Positions 48,324 to 57,167 of a stretch of 64,000 nucleotides of DNA are shown in pieces (the first letter of the stretch is position 1; each line of letters opens with the position of its first letter). The notes beneath the pieces were generated by a model. It was given only the letters and a program-made list of their open reading frames with translations. It had not been told where the DNA came from and did no database searches. A program made the position numbers and the translations under genes. The stretch comes from DATBDN01 sp036269895 (lineage in GTDB: Bacteria; Actinomycetota; Thermoleophilia; Solirubrobacterales; Thermoleophilaceae), in the NCBI GenBank assembly GCA_036269895.1, contig DATBDN010000004.1:1-64000 (forward strand), read 5' to 3'.

Positions 48324-49709
48324 GTGCTCGTCCACTCGTTGCCGATCGCCGCATCGCAGCTCGAGGCGGCGCGCAGCCAGATGGCCTTCACGCTCGGCTT
48401 CCACATCATCCTCGCGTCGTTCGGCGTGGCATTCCCGGCGATGATGCTGATCGCCAACTACCGCGGCCTGAAGCGCGACGATGCCGACGCGCTGCTCCTC
48501 GCGCGACGCTGGTCGAAGGTGGTCGCCGTGACGTTCGCCGTCGGCGCGGTCACCGGCACCGTCCTGTCGTTCGAGTTCGGCCTGCTCTGGCCGGCGTTCA
48601 CGGGGCGCTTCGGCAAGGTCTTCGGCGTCCTGTTCGCAATCGAGGGGATCTTCTTCTTCCTGGAGGCGATCTTCATCGCGATCTACATCTTCGGCTGGGA
48701 GCGCCTGAAGCCGTGGCATCACTTCTGGGCCGGCGTCCCCGTTGTCGTCTGTGGCCTCGGCGGCGCGTTCTCTGTGGTCGCGGTCAACTCGTGGATGAAC
48801 CAGCCGCAGGGGTTCTCGCCTACCAGTGGCAATGTCACGTCGGTCCAGCCGCTCAAGGTGATCTTCAACAAGGCGGTGCCGTACGAGGTGCCGCACATGA
48901 TCCTGGCGGCCTACCTGGTCACCGGCTTCATCGTGGCGTCGGTCTACGCCGTCGGGATGCTGCGCGGGCGACGCGACCGCTACCACCGGCTCGGCCTCTT
49001 GATCCCGCTGACGGTGGCCTGCATCGCGACGCCGATCCAGTTCGTCGTCGGCGACACCGCGGCGCGCGCGATCGCCAGCGACCAGCCGCTCAAGTTCGCT
49101 GCCATCGAGTGCGTCCAGAAGACCTCGACCGACGTCACCGAGTACATCTACGGCCGCTGCACCGCGAAGGGGATCAAGGGCGGGATCGGCATCCCGGGCT
49201 TCGACTCCTTCCTCGTCGGGGGCAGCAGCTCGACCCAGGTGACCGGGCTCAACACGGCACCGGCTAGCAACGAGCCACAGGCGAAGACGCTGCTGCACTG
49301 GGCCTTCGACACGATGGTCGGGATCTGCACCGTGCTGATCGCGCTCGGGCTCTGGCTCGGCTTCGTCTGGTGGCGCAGGCGCGACATCCCGCAGACGAAA
49401 TGGTTCCTGCGCGCCGTCGCGCTGTCGGGCATCTCCGCCGTCGTCGCGCTCGAGTCGGGCTGGATCGTGACCGAGGTCGGCCGCCAGCCGTGGATCGTCT
49501 ACAACGTGATGCGGACGAAGGACGCCGTCACGAACTCCAACGGGATCTGGGTGACGTTCGCGCTCGTGCTGCTGCTGTACGCGCTGCTCGCCGCCGTGCT
49601 CGTGACCACGTTGCGTGCAATGTCGCGGCGTTGGCGCGCTGCCGACGAGAGTGAGTCGGATGTGCCGTACGGGCCGTCCGGAGCAGTTCCGTCGGAGGTG
49701 GTCTCTTGA
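48324..49709 (+). CDS. cydA: cytochrome bd ubiquinol/menaquinol oxidase subunit I
   Basis: A 461-aa integral membrane protein. The high-spin heme His is in FTLGFHIILASFG; GRFGKVFGVLFAIEGIFFFLEAIFIAIYIFGW holds conserved acidic residues of the proton path; the heme b558 His is in VPHMIL, and GWIVTEVGRQPW is a strong family mark near the end. The Q-loop is short. It oxidises quinol and reduces oxygen with high affinity. GTG start at 48324. Confidence 0.95.
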   Translation: MLVHSLPIAASQLEAARSQMAFTLGFHIILASFGVAFPAMMLIANYRGLKRDDADALLLARRWSKVVAVTFAVGAVTGTVLSFEFGLLWPAFTGRFGKVFGVLFAIEGIFFFLEAIFIAIYIFGWERLKPWHHFWAGVPVVVCGLGGAFSVVAVNSWMNQPQGFSPTSGNVTSVQPLKVIFNKAVPYEVPHMILAAYLVTGFIVASVYAVGMLRGRRDRYHRLGLLIPLTVACIATPIQFVVGDTAARAIASDQPLKFAAIECVQKTSTDVTEYIYGRCTAKGIKGGIGIPGFDSFLVGGSSSTQVTGLNTAPASNEPQAKTLLHWAFDTMVGICTVLIALGLWLGFVWWRRRDIPQTKWFLRAVALSGISAVVALESGWIVTEVGRQPWIVYNVMRTKDAVTNSNGIWVTFALVLLLYALLAAVLVTTLRAMSRRWRAADESESDVPYGPSGAVPSEVVS

Positions 49710-50743
49710 GCACGGCCGATGCAGTCGCGGCCGCCCTGTGGATCGGCGTGACCGCGTATGCGGTCTTCGGCGGCGCTGACTTCGGCGCGGGGTTCTGGAG
49801 TCTGGTCTCGGGGCAACACGAACAGGGGAAACGCGCGCGGGAGCTCTGCGACTGGGCGATCGGCCCGGTATGGGAGGGAAACCACGTCTGGCTGATCTTC
49901 GTGCTCGTCGTGCTCTGGACCGGGTTCTCGTCGACGTTCGAGGCTGTCTTCTCGACACTCTTCATCCCGCTCAGCCTCGCGGCATTCGGGATCGTGCTGC
50001 GCGGCGCGGGTTTCGCCTTTCACAAGACGGCACGGCGGCTGGCGGGTCGAAGCATTTCGGAGCGCGTGTTCGGGATCTCGTCGCTGTTCACGCCGTTCTT
50101 CATGGGTACGGTCGTCGGCGCCGTGGCGTCCGGCCGGGTTCCACTCGGCAACGCTGCCGGCGATCCCGTCACGAGCTGGCTCAATCCGCTGTCGGTCGTG
50201 ATCGGCGCGCTGTTCGTCGCGACCTCCGCGTACCTGGCCGCGGTGTTCCTGGTCAGCGACGCCCGGCGCGCAGGCGCGCGCGACCTCGAGCGCTACTTCA
50301 CCAACCGTGCGCTGGTGGCCGCCGTTGCCGCGGGCGCGCTGGCGGTGGCCGGGCTGTTCGCGCTGCACTCGCACGCCCGCTACGTCTACGACCGGCTGAT
50401 GAGCAACGCGCTGCCGCTCGTGATCGCGTCGGCCATCTGCGGGGTCGCGGTGGTCGTGCTGCTGTGGCGCGGGGCGCGGCGGGCAACTCGCCCACTCGCG
50501 ATCGGCGCGGTCGTCGCAATCGTCTGGGGCTGGGGCGTCGCGCAGCATCCGTATCTCCTGCCCAAGCACCTGACGATCAGCGCAGGCGCGGCTCCGAACT
50601 CGACGCTGATCGGGATCCTGATCGTGTTCGCGGCAGCCGTGGTTCTGGTGATCCCCTCGATCGCCCTGCTCTACATGCTCGCGCAGCGGGGAATGGTCGA
50701 GGAGTCCGCCGGTCCGGACGCCGTCCCACACGGCCCGCCGTGA
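49706..50743 (+). CDS. cydB: cytochrome bd oxidase subunit II
   Basis: A 345-aa polytopic protein. YAVFGGADFGAGFWSL and EGNHVWLIFVLVVLWTGF are typical of CydB. TTG 49706 overlaps the cydA stop and has a GGAGGTGG site. With CydA it forms the terminal oxidase, which does not pump protons but tolerates low oxygen and oxidative or nitrosative stress. Confidence 0.94.
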   Translation: MSTADAVAAALWIGVTAYAVFGGADFGAGFWSLVSGQHEQGKRARELCDWAIGPVWEGNHVWLIFVLVVLWTGFSSTFEAVFSTLFIPLSLAAFGIVLRGAGFAFHKTARRLAGRSISERVFGISSLFTPFFMGTVVGAVASGRVPLGNAAGDPVTSWLNPLSVVIGALFVATSAYLAAVFLVSDARRAGARDLERYFTNRALVAAVAAGALAVAGLFALHSHARYVYDRLMSNALPLVIASAICGVAVVVLLWRGARRATRPLAIGAVVAIVWGWGVAQHPYLLPKHLTISAGAAPNSTLIGILIVFAAAVVLVIPSIALLYMLAQRGMVEESAGPDAVPHGPP

Positions 50744-51423
50744 TCGGCGACGTCATCCTCCTCGCCCTCACGGCGTCGCTCAACCCGACGCTCGTGGCAG
50801 CGACGACCGTGATGCTGCTGCTTCCCAACCCGAAGCGGCTCATGATCGGCTACCTGCTCGGGGCGTACTTCACCAGCCTCACGCTCGGGCTGATCATCGT
50901 CTTCGCGCTGCCGAGCTCGAGCGCGACGAAAACGACGCAGCACACCCTCAGCCCGGCCGTGGACATAGGCCTCGGTTGCATCGCGATCGCGGGCGCGTTC
51001 GTGCTGTCAGGCAGTCGTCGCGAACGACGCGTTGCAAGGCGGCACGCCAAGAAAGCGGCGCACGACGACCGGCCGCCGCGGTGGCGACGCGAGCTGGCAA
51101 AGGGGTCGCCGCGGACGACCTTCGTGGTCGGCGCGCTGTTGACACTGCCCGGCGCGTCGTACCTGGCCGGCCTGACCGAAATCCACAAGCTCGGCGACTC
51201 CACAGTCGCGACCGTGCTGCTCGTGATCGGCTTCAACGTTGTGATGCTCTGGCTGCTCGAGGTGCCGCTGGCGTCCTTCGCGATCGCGCCGGATTGGACG
51301 CGGCAAACGATCGACCGCGTGACGGCCTGGGTGAGCCGCCACATCCACCAGGTCGCGGTCTGGGGCTTGACCGTCGTCGGCTCACTGCTCGTGATCAAGG
51401 GAATCGTCGGGCTGATCGCCTAG
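50740..51423 (+). CDS. GAP-family (sulfolipid-addressing-like) membrane protein
   Basis: A 227-aa protein with six helices (VILLALTASLNPTLVAATTVMLLL, LMIGYLLGAYFTSLTLGLIIVFAL, VDIGLGCIAIAGAFVLSG, VWGLTVVGSLLVIKGIVGLI) and a charged loop in the middle (about 85-125). It is a distant relative of the protein at 27138-27794. GTG 50740 overlaps the cydB stop (GTGA), so it is the last gene of the zwf-cyd operon. It may export a small molecule or lipid; not known. Confidence 0.75.
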   Translation: MIGDVILLALTASLNPTLVAATTVMLLLPNPKRLMIGYLLGAYFTSLTLGLIIVFALPSSSATKTTQHTLSPAVDIGLGCIAIAGAFVLSGSRRERRVARRHAKKAAHDDRPPRWRRELAKGSPRTTFVVGALLTLPGASYLAGLTEIHKLGDSTVATVLLVIGFNVVMLWLLEVPLASFAIAPDWTRQTIDRVTAWVSRHIHQVAVWGLTVVGSLLVIKGIVGLIA

Positions 51424-51498
51424 CGGCCGACCGCCCACGTGGGTGGTTGATGGCGATACGTGCCTATTCACCCGCGCGGGCACGGAGAAGATCACCAT

Positions 51499-51747
51499 GT
51501 GATCCTCACCGACGCCGCACGTTTCTCGGTTGACGACATGGACGCACTCGTCACCGCGTCGTTTGCGTGCCCGTACTGCCTGAGGACGCCGTCCACGGCG
51601 GTCTTCAACTACGAGGAGCCGAACGGTTCGGCGGTCCTGTGCCATTGCGACGACTGCCAGGCCAACTGGGTCATCGCCGTGAACGTCGGCCAGGCCATGC
51701 GGCTGGCGATTGCGCCGCCGGAGGGCCTCGAGCTGGAGGCGGCATGA
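51499..51747 (+). CDS. small zinc-ribbon-like protein
   Basis: An 82-aa protein from GTG 51499, which follows GGAGA by ten nt. Two cysteine pairs (CPYC near residue 25 and CHCDDC near 50) make a likely zinc site; the C-terminus is hydrophobic (NWVIAVNVGQAMRLAI). The frame is also open to 51460. It overlaps the next gene (ATGA). No family recognised. Confidence 0.6.
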   Translation: MILTDAARFSVDDMDALVTASFACPYCLRTPSTAVFNYEEPNGSAVLCHCDDCQANWVIAVNVGQAMRLAIAPPEGLELEAA

Positions 51748-51980
51748 GCGCGGTCGTGTCGCTGTTCCCAGACCCGCAGCATTCGTCGGCCGCCGCGCAG
51801 ATGGTCGGGCGCGTCGCTCGCGCGCTGGACGTCGAGCCGCGCGCCGGCGCAGACGGGTCCTGGGAGCTCTGCTTCGAGCTTCCCTACGCGCAGGCTCACG
51901 CACGCGTGGCGGACGCACTCGCGGCTATCGACGGCGAGTGGCCGTCGACCGTGACGCTCGACTACGTGCTGGCGGTCTGA
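51744..51980 (+). CDS. hypothetical small protein
   Basis: A 78-aa protein from ATG 51744, coupled by ATGA to the zinc-ribbon-like gene. It has alternating helix and strand (SSAAAQMVGRVARALDVE, WELCFELPYAQAHARVADALAAID, STVTLDYVLAV), suggesting a small alpha/beta domain. It overlaps the convergent reductase gene by 19 bp. Function unknown. Confidence 0.55.
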   Translation: MSAVVSLFPDPQHSSAAAQMVGRVARALDVEPRAGADGSWELCFELPYAQAHARVADALAAIDGEWPSTVTLDYVLAV

Positions 51981-53038
51981 GCCGCACGCGAGCGCGCGGC
52001 CTCGCGCGAAAGCATCCGCTTGCCCCAGCGGGCGGCCCGTGCGTACTCGAGGATCTGCGGCAGGTAGTCGAACGGCTCGGGCGCAGGTCCGGCGAGGTCG
52101 CGTGCACGGCGATCGTCGAAGCGGGTCTTCACGTCGAAATAGGCGGCGAAGACCCCGGCCGGGTGGTCGGCAGGCAGGCTCCCGGGCTCGCTGAGCGTCG
52201 GCACGCGCCGATCCATCTCGCGGCAGATCTCCGTGATCAGCTCGTGCACGCTCGGCGCACGCTCCCCGGCCACCGCGTGGAAGCGGCCGCTCACCTCGGG
52301 GGCGAACACCACGCGCTCGATCACCTCGGCCACGTGATCGACCGGGACCATGTCGACGACCCCGTCCGGATCGGCCGGCACGGTCTCGAGCAGTCCGCGC
52401 GTGAATGCCTGCAGCGGCCAGTAGAGAACGTTGAAGGCCGAGGTCCAGCCGCTGTCGGACTCGCCGACGACGATGCTCGGACGCACGATTGCGCTCGGCA
52501 GGTCGGACTGCGTGACCGCGCGTTCGGCCTCGAGCTTGGTCTGCTCGTAGGTGTTGCGAAAGCTGCTGCCGCCGGCGTCGTCTTCGCTGAACAGCGCCGG
52601 GGATCGGCCGGCGACGTAGGCCGTCGACACGTGCACGAAGCGCTCGAGGCGCGGTAGCCGGCGCGCCAGTTCCATGACGCGACGCGTGCCCTCGACGTTG
52701 ATCTCGCGCGCTTCCTCCAGCGGCAGCGTGAACGAGATCGACGCGGCGCAGTGCACCACGCGCTCCACGTTCGCGCGCAGCTCTGTCCGGTGGTGCGAGT
52801 TGACGCCGAGGCCTGCCGCCGTCAGTTCTGCGGGGATCGGACGCAAGCGGTCGACCGCGTCCGGCCAGGTGTCGTAGAGGCGGCCGAGGATCTCGTCGAC
52901 CCGACCGCGGGCGCCATCCATGTCGGGCGCTCGCACCGCCAGGTAGATGTCCGGCCCGTCGCCCGTCTCGAGCATGCGGGCGATCAGCTCCATGCCCAGG
53001 AAGCCGGTGCCGCCGGTGAGGAGCAGCGCGCCGCTCAT
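51962..53038 (-). CDS. thioester-reductase-like SDR
   Basis: A 358-aa extended SDR. LLLTGGTGFLGMELIARML binds the cofactor; VSTAYVAG and YEQTKLEAE hold the catalytic Thr/Ser, Tyr and Lys. It resembles the reductase (R) domain of carboxylic-acid reductases and fatty acyl-CoA reductases (INVEGTRRVMELARR, PSIVVGESDSGW). At the 3' end of the fatty-acid cluster it may reduce an acyl thioester to aldehyde or alcohol. ATG 53038 overlaps the fabI stop. Confidence 0.82.
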   Translation of the reverse strand: MSGALLLTGGTGFLGMELIARMLETGDGPDIYLAVRAPDMDGARGRVDEILGRLYDTWPDAVDRLRPIPAELTAAGLGVNSHHRTELRANVERVVHCAASISFTLPLEEAREINVEGTRRVMELARRLPRLERFVHVSTAYVAGRSPALFSEDDAGGSSFRNTYEQTKLEAERAVTQSDLPSAIVRPSIVVGESDSGWTSAFNVLYWPLQAFTRGLLETVPADPDGVVDMVPVDHVAEVIERVVFAPEVSGRFHAVAGERAPSVHELITEICREMDRRVPTLSEPGSLPADHPAGVFAAYFDVKTRFDDRRARDLAGPAPEPFDYLPQILEYARAARWGKRMLSREAARSRAAQTAST

Positions 53039-53847
53039 CCGGCCGGCGCACCCATCGCGTGATAGCCGCCGTCCACGTGGATGATCTCGCCGGTCACGCC
53101 GCGCGACAGATCCGACAGCAGGTAGCAGACCGTCCCGGCCACCGACGACGGATCGCTCGTGTCCCAGCCGAGCGGCGCCGTTTCGCCCCAGATCCCAGCC
53201 AGCTTTTCGAAGCCGGGGATGCCGCCTGCCGCGAGCGTCTCGATCGGGCCGGCTGAGACCAGGTTCACGCGCACCTTGCGCGGGCCGACGTCGCGGGCGA
53301 GGTAGCGGGCGACGGCTTCCAGCCCCGCCTTGGCCACCCCCATCCAGTCGTACACCGGCCACGCGACCGACGCGTCGAAGTCCAGGCCAACCACGCTGGC
53401 GCCGCGCTCGGAGCGCTCGAGCAGCGGCAGCAGCGCCGCCGTCAGCGTCTTCAGCGACACTGCGCTCGTCTCGAAGGCGGTCAAGGCGCTTGTCGTCGGC
53501 GTGTCGAGGAAGCCGCCCCCCAGCGCGTCGCCGGGCGCAAACGCGATCGCGTGCAGCACGCCATCGAGCGCGCCCCAGCGCGACTCGAGCTCGTCCTTGA
53601 CGACCGCCAGGTCGTCGTCTGAGTTGACGTCGAGCTCGAGCACGTCGACCGGCTCGGGCAGCTTCGCCGCCGCGCGCTCGGTCATGCGCCGCGCGCGGCC
53701 GAACCCCGTCAGCACGATCTCCGCGCCCGCCTCCTGCGCCTGGCGCGCCACCTCGAACGCAATCGAGTCGCGCGTGACGACGCCGGTGATCAGCAGCTTC
53801 TTGCCCTCCAGAATCAGGCCGCGTCCGTTTCCGTTTCCATTCAGCAT
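53035..53847 (-). CDS. fabI: enoyl-ACP reductase (InhA/FabI type)
   Basis: A 270-aa NADH-dependent enoyl-ACP reductase. LLITGVVTRDSIAFEVA (18-34) is the InhA-like glycine region, and VYDWMGVAKAG gives the Tyr166-x6-Lys173 catalytic pair. C-terminal TGEIIHVDGGYHAMG is typical. It performs the last step of each FAS-II round. Start ATG 53847 overlaps the MaoC stop by one base. Confidence 0.94.
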   Translation of the reverse strand: MLNGNGNGRGLILEGKKLLITGVVTRDSIAFEVARQAQEAGAEIVLTGFGRARRMTERAAAKLPEPVDVLELDVNSDDDLAVVKDELESRWGALDGVLHAIAFAPGDALGGGFLDTPTTSALTAFETSAVSLKTLTAALLPLLERSERGASVVGLDFDASVAWPVYDWMGVAKAGLEAVARYLARDVGPRKVRVNLVSAGPIETLAAGGIPGFEKLAGIWGETAPLGWDTSDPSSVAGTVCYLLSDLSRGVTGEIIHVDGGYHAMGAPAG

Positions 53848-54263
53848 CAGGCGGTCACCTCCGAGCGTTCCCTGCACAGCGCTTCGATCACGAGACGACA
53901 GACCATCTCGCCGTCCTGGTTGACGATCCGCCAGTTCCAGGCGACGAGCGCGGTGTCGTCGCCGATCTCGCGGCGCTCGGCCTCGCTTCCCTCGACATGA
54001 ATCGTGTCCCCGAGCCGAACGGGCCGCTTGAACACGACCTCGCGCAGCCGCCGCAGCGCGACGACCTCCTCCGGGTCGAACGCAACGAGCCCGACGGCGA
54101 AGCTGACGATCAGCATGCCGTGCGCGATGCGCTCGCCGAAGGCGCTCTCGGCGGCCCAGGTGGCGTCCGAGTGCTGCGGGTGCCAGTCGCCGGTGAGGGC
54201 CGAGAACGCGACCACGTCGGCCTCGGTGACGGTGCGGGCACGGCTTGTGAACGGCGCGCTCAC
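53847..54263 (-). CDS. MaoC-like (R)-hydratase/dehydratase
   Basis: A 138-aa hot-dog protein with the hydratase-2 motif FSALTGDWHPQHSDATWA (Asp and His catalytic) and GMLIVSFAVGL. In the FAS-II cluster it most likely acts as the beta-hydroxyacyl-ACP dehydratase in place of FabZ, as HadB does in mycobacteria. GTG 54263 overlaps the carboxyltransferase stop. Confidence 0.9.
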   Translation of the reverse strand: MSAPFTSRARTVTEADVVAFSALTGDWHPQHSDATWAAESAFGERIAHGMLIVSFAVGLVAFDPEEVVALRRLREVVFKRPVRLGDTIHVEGSEAERREIGDDTALVAWNWRIVNQDGEMVCRLVIEALCRERSEVTA

Positions 54264-55711
54264 AGCGGCAGGTTCCCCGCCGGCGTGGGCGTGCGCCGGG
54301 CTGTTTCCATGCTCGCGAGGCCGGCCGCAATGCGCGAGCGCGTGTCGACCGGCCAGACGATCTCGTCGACGTGGCCGTCGCCGACCGCCGCCGCCGCGCT
54401 CAGGTTCTCACGAGCGTAGATGCGCGCCAGTCGCTGCCGCTCGCGCGCGGGATCGGGCGCGGCGGCGATCGCGCGCCGCTCGACGATCCCGACGGCCTGC
54501 TCCGGGCCCATCACGCCGATCTGCGCGTCGGGCCAGGCGAAGACCAGGTCGGAACCCAGGTCCTTCGAGTTCATCGCGATGAAGGCGCCGCCGAACGCCT
54601 TGCGCGTGATCACGGTGACGCGCGGAACTGTCGCCTCGGAGAACGCGTAAACGAGCTTCGCGCCGTGGCGGATGACGCCGGCCTGCTCCTGCTTGGTGCC
54701 GGGCAGGAAGCCGGGGGTGTCGACCAGCACCACGAGCGGCAGGCCGAACAGGTTGCAGGTGCGTACGAAGCGCGCCGCCTTCTGCGACGCGTCGGCGTCG
54801 AGGACGCCGCCGAGGTAGCGGGGGTTGTTCGCAACCACGCCGACCGCACGTCCGTCGAGGCGCGCGAAGGCGCAGAAGACGTTGCGAGCCCAGCGTGCCG
54901 ACACCTCCTGGAAGCGCCCACCGTCGACCAGGCTGCGCGCCAGGTCGGCCACGTCGTAGACCTTGCGCGGGTTCTCCGGCACGGTGTCAACAGGACTGAC
55001 ATCAGGTGGCGCCACCGCCGGCCAGCGGCGCGGCGAGTCGGCGGAGTTCTGCGGCAGGTAATCGAGCAGGTCGCGCACCAGGAGGCCGGCGTCGACCTCG
55101 GTCGGCGCAGTCATGTGGCAGACGCCCGAGCGCTCATGCACCTTGGGGCCGCCGAGTTCCTGGGCTGTCACCGTCTCGCCCATGACCTCGGCCACGACGC
55201 CGGGCCCGGTCAGGAACATGCTGGCGCGGCCAGTCATGATCACGAAGTCGGTGAGCGCCGGCGCGTACGAGCCACCACCGGCGGACGCGCCGCAGATGAC
55301 CGAGATCTGCGGAACCTCGCCCGACAGCATCACGTGCTGGCGGAAGATGCGCCCGTAGCCGGACAGGCCCTCGAGGCCCTCCTGCATGCGCGCACCGGCC
55401 GACTCGATGAAGCCGACGACCGGCACCCGGGCGCGCTTGGCGAGCTCCAGCACGCGCACGACCGAGTCGGCGTGCGCCTCGCCGAGCGAGCCGCCCGCGA
55501 ACGACGGGTCCTGCGCGAAGCAGAAGATCTGGCGGCCGTCGACCGCGCCGGCGGCGGCCAGGATGCCGTCGCCCTCGCGGGCCTTGTCGCCCATGCGACG
55601 TGACCGCACCTGCGTGCGGATCAGTTGCAGCGAGCCGGGGTCGCACAGGACCTCGAGCCGCTCAAGCGCGCTGAGGCGCTCGTCCTGGCGTTCGACGAGT
55701 GTGAGGGTCAC
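54260..55711 (-). CDS. acyl-CoA carboxylase carboxyltransferase subunit
   Basis: A 483-aa crotonase-fold protein with two halves. The N-half has GASAGGGSYAPALTDF (oxyanion Gly), the C-half LPLVVLVDTPGFLPGTKQEQ, KAFGGAFIAMNSKDLGSD and ARENLSAAAAVGDGHVDEI. It is of the AccD/PccB one-chain type and should make malonyl-CoA for the pathway, with a biotinylated alpha subunit coded elsewhere. GTG 55711 overlaps the fabF stop. Confidence 0.92.
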   Translation of the reverse strand: MTLTLVERQDERLSALERLEVLCDPGSLQLIRTQVRSRRMGDKAREGDGILAAAGAVDGRQIFCFAQDPSFAGGSLGEAHADSVVRVLELAKRARVPVVGFIESAGARMQEGLEGLSGYGRIFRQHVMLSGEVPQISVICGASAGGGSYAPALTDFVIMTGRASMFLTGPGVVAEVMGETVTAQELGGPKVHERSGVCHMTAPTEVDAGLLVRDLLDYLPQNSADSPRRWPAVAPPDVSPVDTVPENPRKVYDVADLARSLVDGGRFQEVSARWARNVFCAFARLDGRAVGVVANNPRYLGGVLDADASQKAARFVRTCNLFGLPLVVLVDTPGFLPGTKQEQAGVIRHGAKLVYAFSEATVPRVTVITRKAFGGAFIAMNSKDLGSDLVFAWPDAQIGVMGPEQAVGIVERRAIAAAPDPARERQRLARIYARENLSAAAAVGDGHVDEIVWPVDTRSRIAAGLASMETARRTPTPAGNLPL

Positions 55712-56907
55712 GCTGCCTCCAATACGAGGACGGCGTTGTGTCCGCCGAACCCGAACGAGTTGGTGATTGCGATCGGCGCATGGCCGTTGCGCTGCTCGAG
55801 CGGGCGCGACGAGCCCGGCACGTAGTCCAGATCGAGCCCCTCGTCGGGCTGCTCGTATCCAAGCGTGGGCGCCACGACACCCGCGCGCAGCGAGGCGATC
55901 GTTGCGATCGCTTCGACCGCGCCCGCGGCGCCGAGCAGGTGGCCGATCGCCGATTTCGTCGAGCTGACGGGAATCTCGTGAGCGTGGTCGCCGAGCGCCT
56001 TCTTGATCGCCACCGTCTCGGAGCGGTCGTTGAGTGGCGTCGACGTGCCGTGCGCGTTCACGTAGTCCACGTCCTCGGGGCCGATGCCGGCGTCCGCGAG
56101 CGCGGCCTCGATCGCCGCGGCCGCGCCTTCGCCGTCGGCGCGCGGCGCGGTCAGGTGATGCGCATCAGAGGTTTGCCCGATGCCGCGAACGACAGCGAGG
56201 ATCTCGGCGCCGCGCGCGCGCGCCTTCTCACCGTCCTCCAGCACCAGCACGCCTGCGCCCTCGCCCATGATGAAACCGTCGCGACGCGCGTCGAACGGGC
56301 GCGAGACGCCGACCGTCGAGGTCGCGTCGAGCGCGCCGAAGGCCGCCCGCGAAAGCGGCGTGAGCGCTGCCTCCGAGCCGCCCGTGAGCACGGCGTCGGC
56401 GTCGCCCGTCTGGATCATGCGGACCGACGTGGCAAACGCGTTCGCGCCCGCTGCGCAGGCGGAGACGATGCCGAAGACGGGGCCGCGCAGGTCATGGCGC
56501 ATCGCTATCGCGGCCGAGCCCGCGTTGCCCATCATCAGGGGGACCGCCAAAGGCGCGACCTTCTCCGGCCCACCGTCGTACAGCGCCTCGACGTTCTGCT
56601 CGAGCGTGATCAGCCCGCCGATGCCGGTGCCGAGCACGCAGCCGACCCGGCTCGGGTCGTACGGGCGATCGTCACTCCAGCCCGCCTGGCCGACCGCCTG
56701 ATCGGCGGACGCCAGCGCGAACTGGGTGAAGCGGTCCGCTCGCCGCGCTTCCTTGCGGGTGAAGAAGTCGAGCGGGTCGAAGTCCTTGCAAGGAGCTTCT
56801 CCGTCCTCGACCGCGACCTCGCCGGCGGCCCATTGCGTGAAGAGAGTGTCGGCGCCCACGCCCAGCGGCGTGATGGCGCCAACTCCGGTGACAACGACTT
56901 CTCTCAT
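55708..56907 (-). CDS. fabF: beta-ketoacyl-ACP synthase II
   Basis: A 399-aa thiolase-fold condensing enzyme. VVVTGVGAITPLG opens it; Cys151 in VSACAAGANAF is the nucleophile; two His are in NAHGTSTPLND and SAIGHLLGAAG. It elongates acyl-ACP with malonyl-ACP. The stop of acpP is two bases before ATG 56907. Confidence 0.96.
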   Translation of the reverse strand: MREVVVTGVGAITPLGVGADTLFTQWAAGEVAVEDGEAPCKDFDPLDFFTRKEARRADRFTQFALASADQAVGQAGWSDDRPYDPSRVGCVLGTGIGGLITLEQNVEALYDGGPEKVAPLAVPLMMGNAGSAAIAMRHDLRGPVFGIVSACAAGANAFATSVRMIQTGDADAVLTGGSEAALTPLSRAAFGALDATSTVGVSRPFDARRDGFIMGEGAGVLVLEDGEKARARGAEILAVVRGIGQTSDAHHLTAPRADGEGAAAAIEAALADAGIGPEDVDYVNAHGTSTPLNDRSETVAIKKALGDHAHEIPVSSTKSAIGHLLGAAGAVEAIATIASLRAGVVAPTLGYEQPDEGLDLDYVPGSSRPLEQRNGHAPIAITNSFGFGGHNAVLVLEAA

Positions 56908-56909
56908 GA

Positions 56910-57155
56910 CTACTTGTTGGCGACGATGAAGTCGATCGCGTCGCCGACCGTCTTCAGGTTCTCGACGTCCGACGACTTGAACTTGACGCCGTACTCGTCC
57001 TCGACGATCTGCGACAGCTCGGCGAGGTCGAGCGAGTCGACATCGAGCTGCTCGAACGTCGCGTCACGCTTGATCTCTGCGGGATCGGCGCCGAAGGTCT
57101 CGAGCGACTTGTAGACGGTCGCCTCGACCTGGCTTGTATCGGTGGTGGTGGACAT
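56910..57155 (-). CDS. acpP: acyl carrier protein
   Basis: An 81-aa acidic helical protein. Ser41 in VDSLDLAEL carries the 4'-phosphopantetheine arm. ATG 57155 has a clear GGAG site 12 bp after fabG. Confidence 0.97.
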   Translation of the reverse strand: MSTTTDTSQVEATVYKSLETFGADPAEIKRDATFEQLDVDSLDLAELSQIVEDEYGVKFKSSDVENLKTVGDAIDFIVANK

Positions 57156-57167
57156 TGGTTTCTCCTT

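Noticed and set aside
48273..49958. Minus-strand ORF of 561 aa
   Set aside because: Antisense shadow of cydA/cydB; low-complexity Arg/Asp/His composition typical of the complement of GC-rich genes.
51468..51484. A tenth operator before the zinc-ribbon-like gene
   Set aside because: Only one half-site is perfect (TCACCC); the second half is GGCACG and no -10 box sits at the usual distance.
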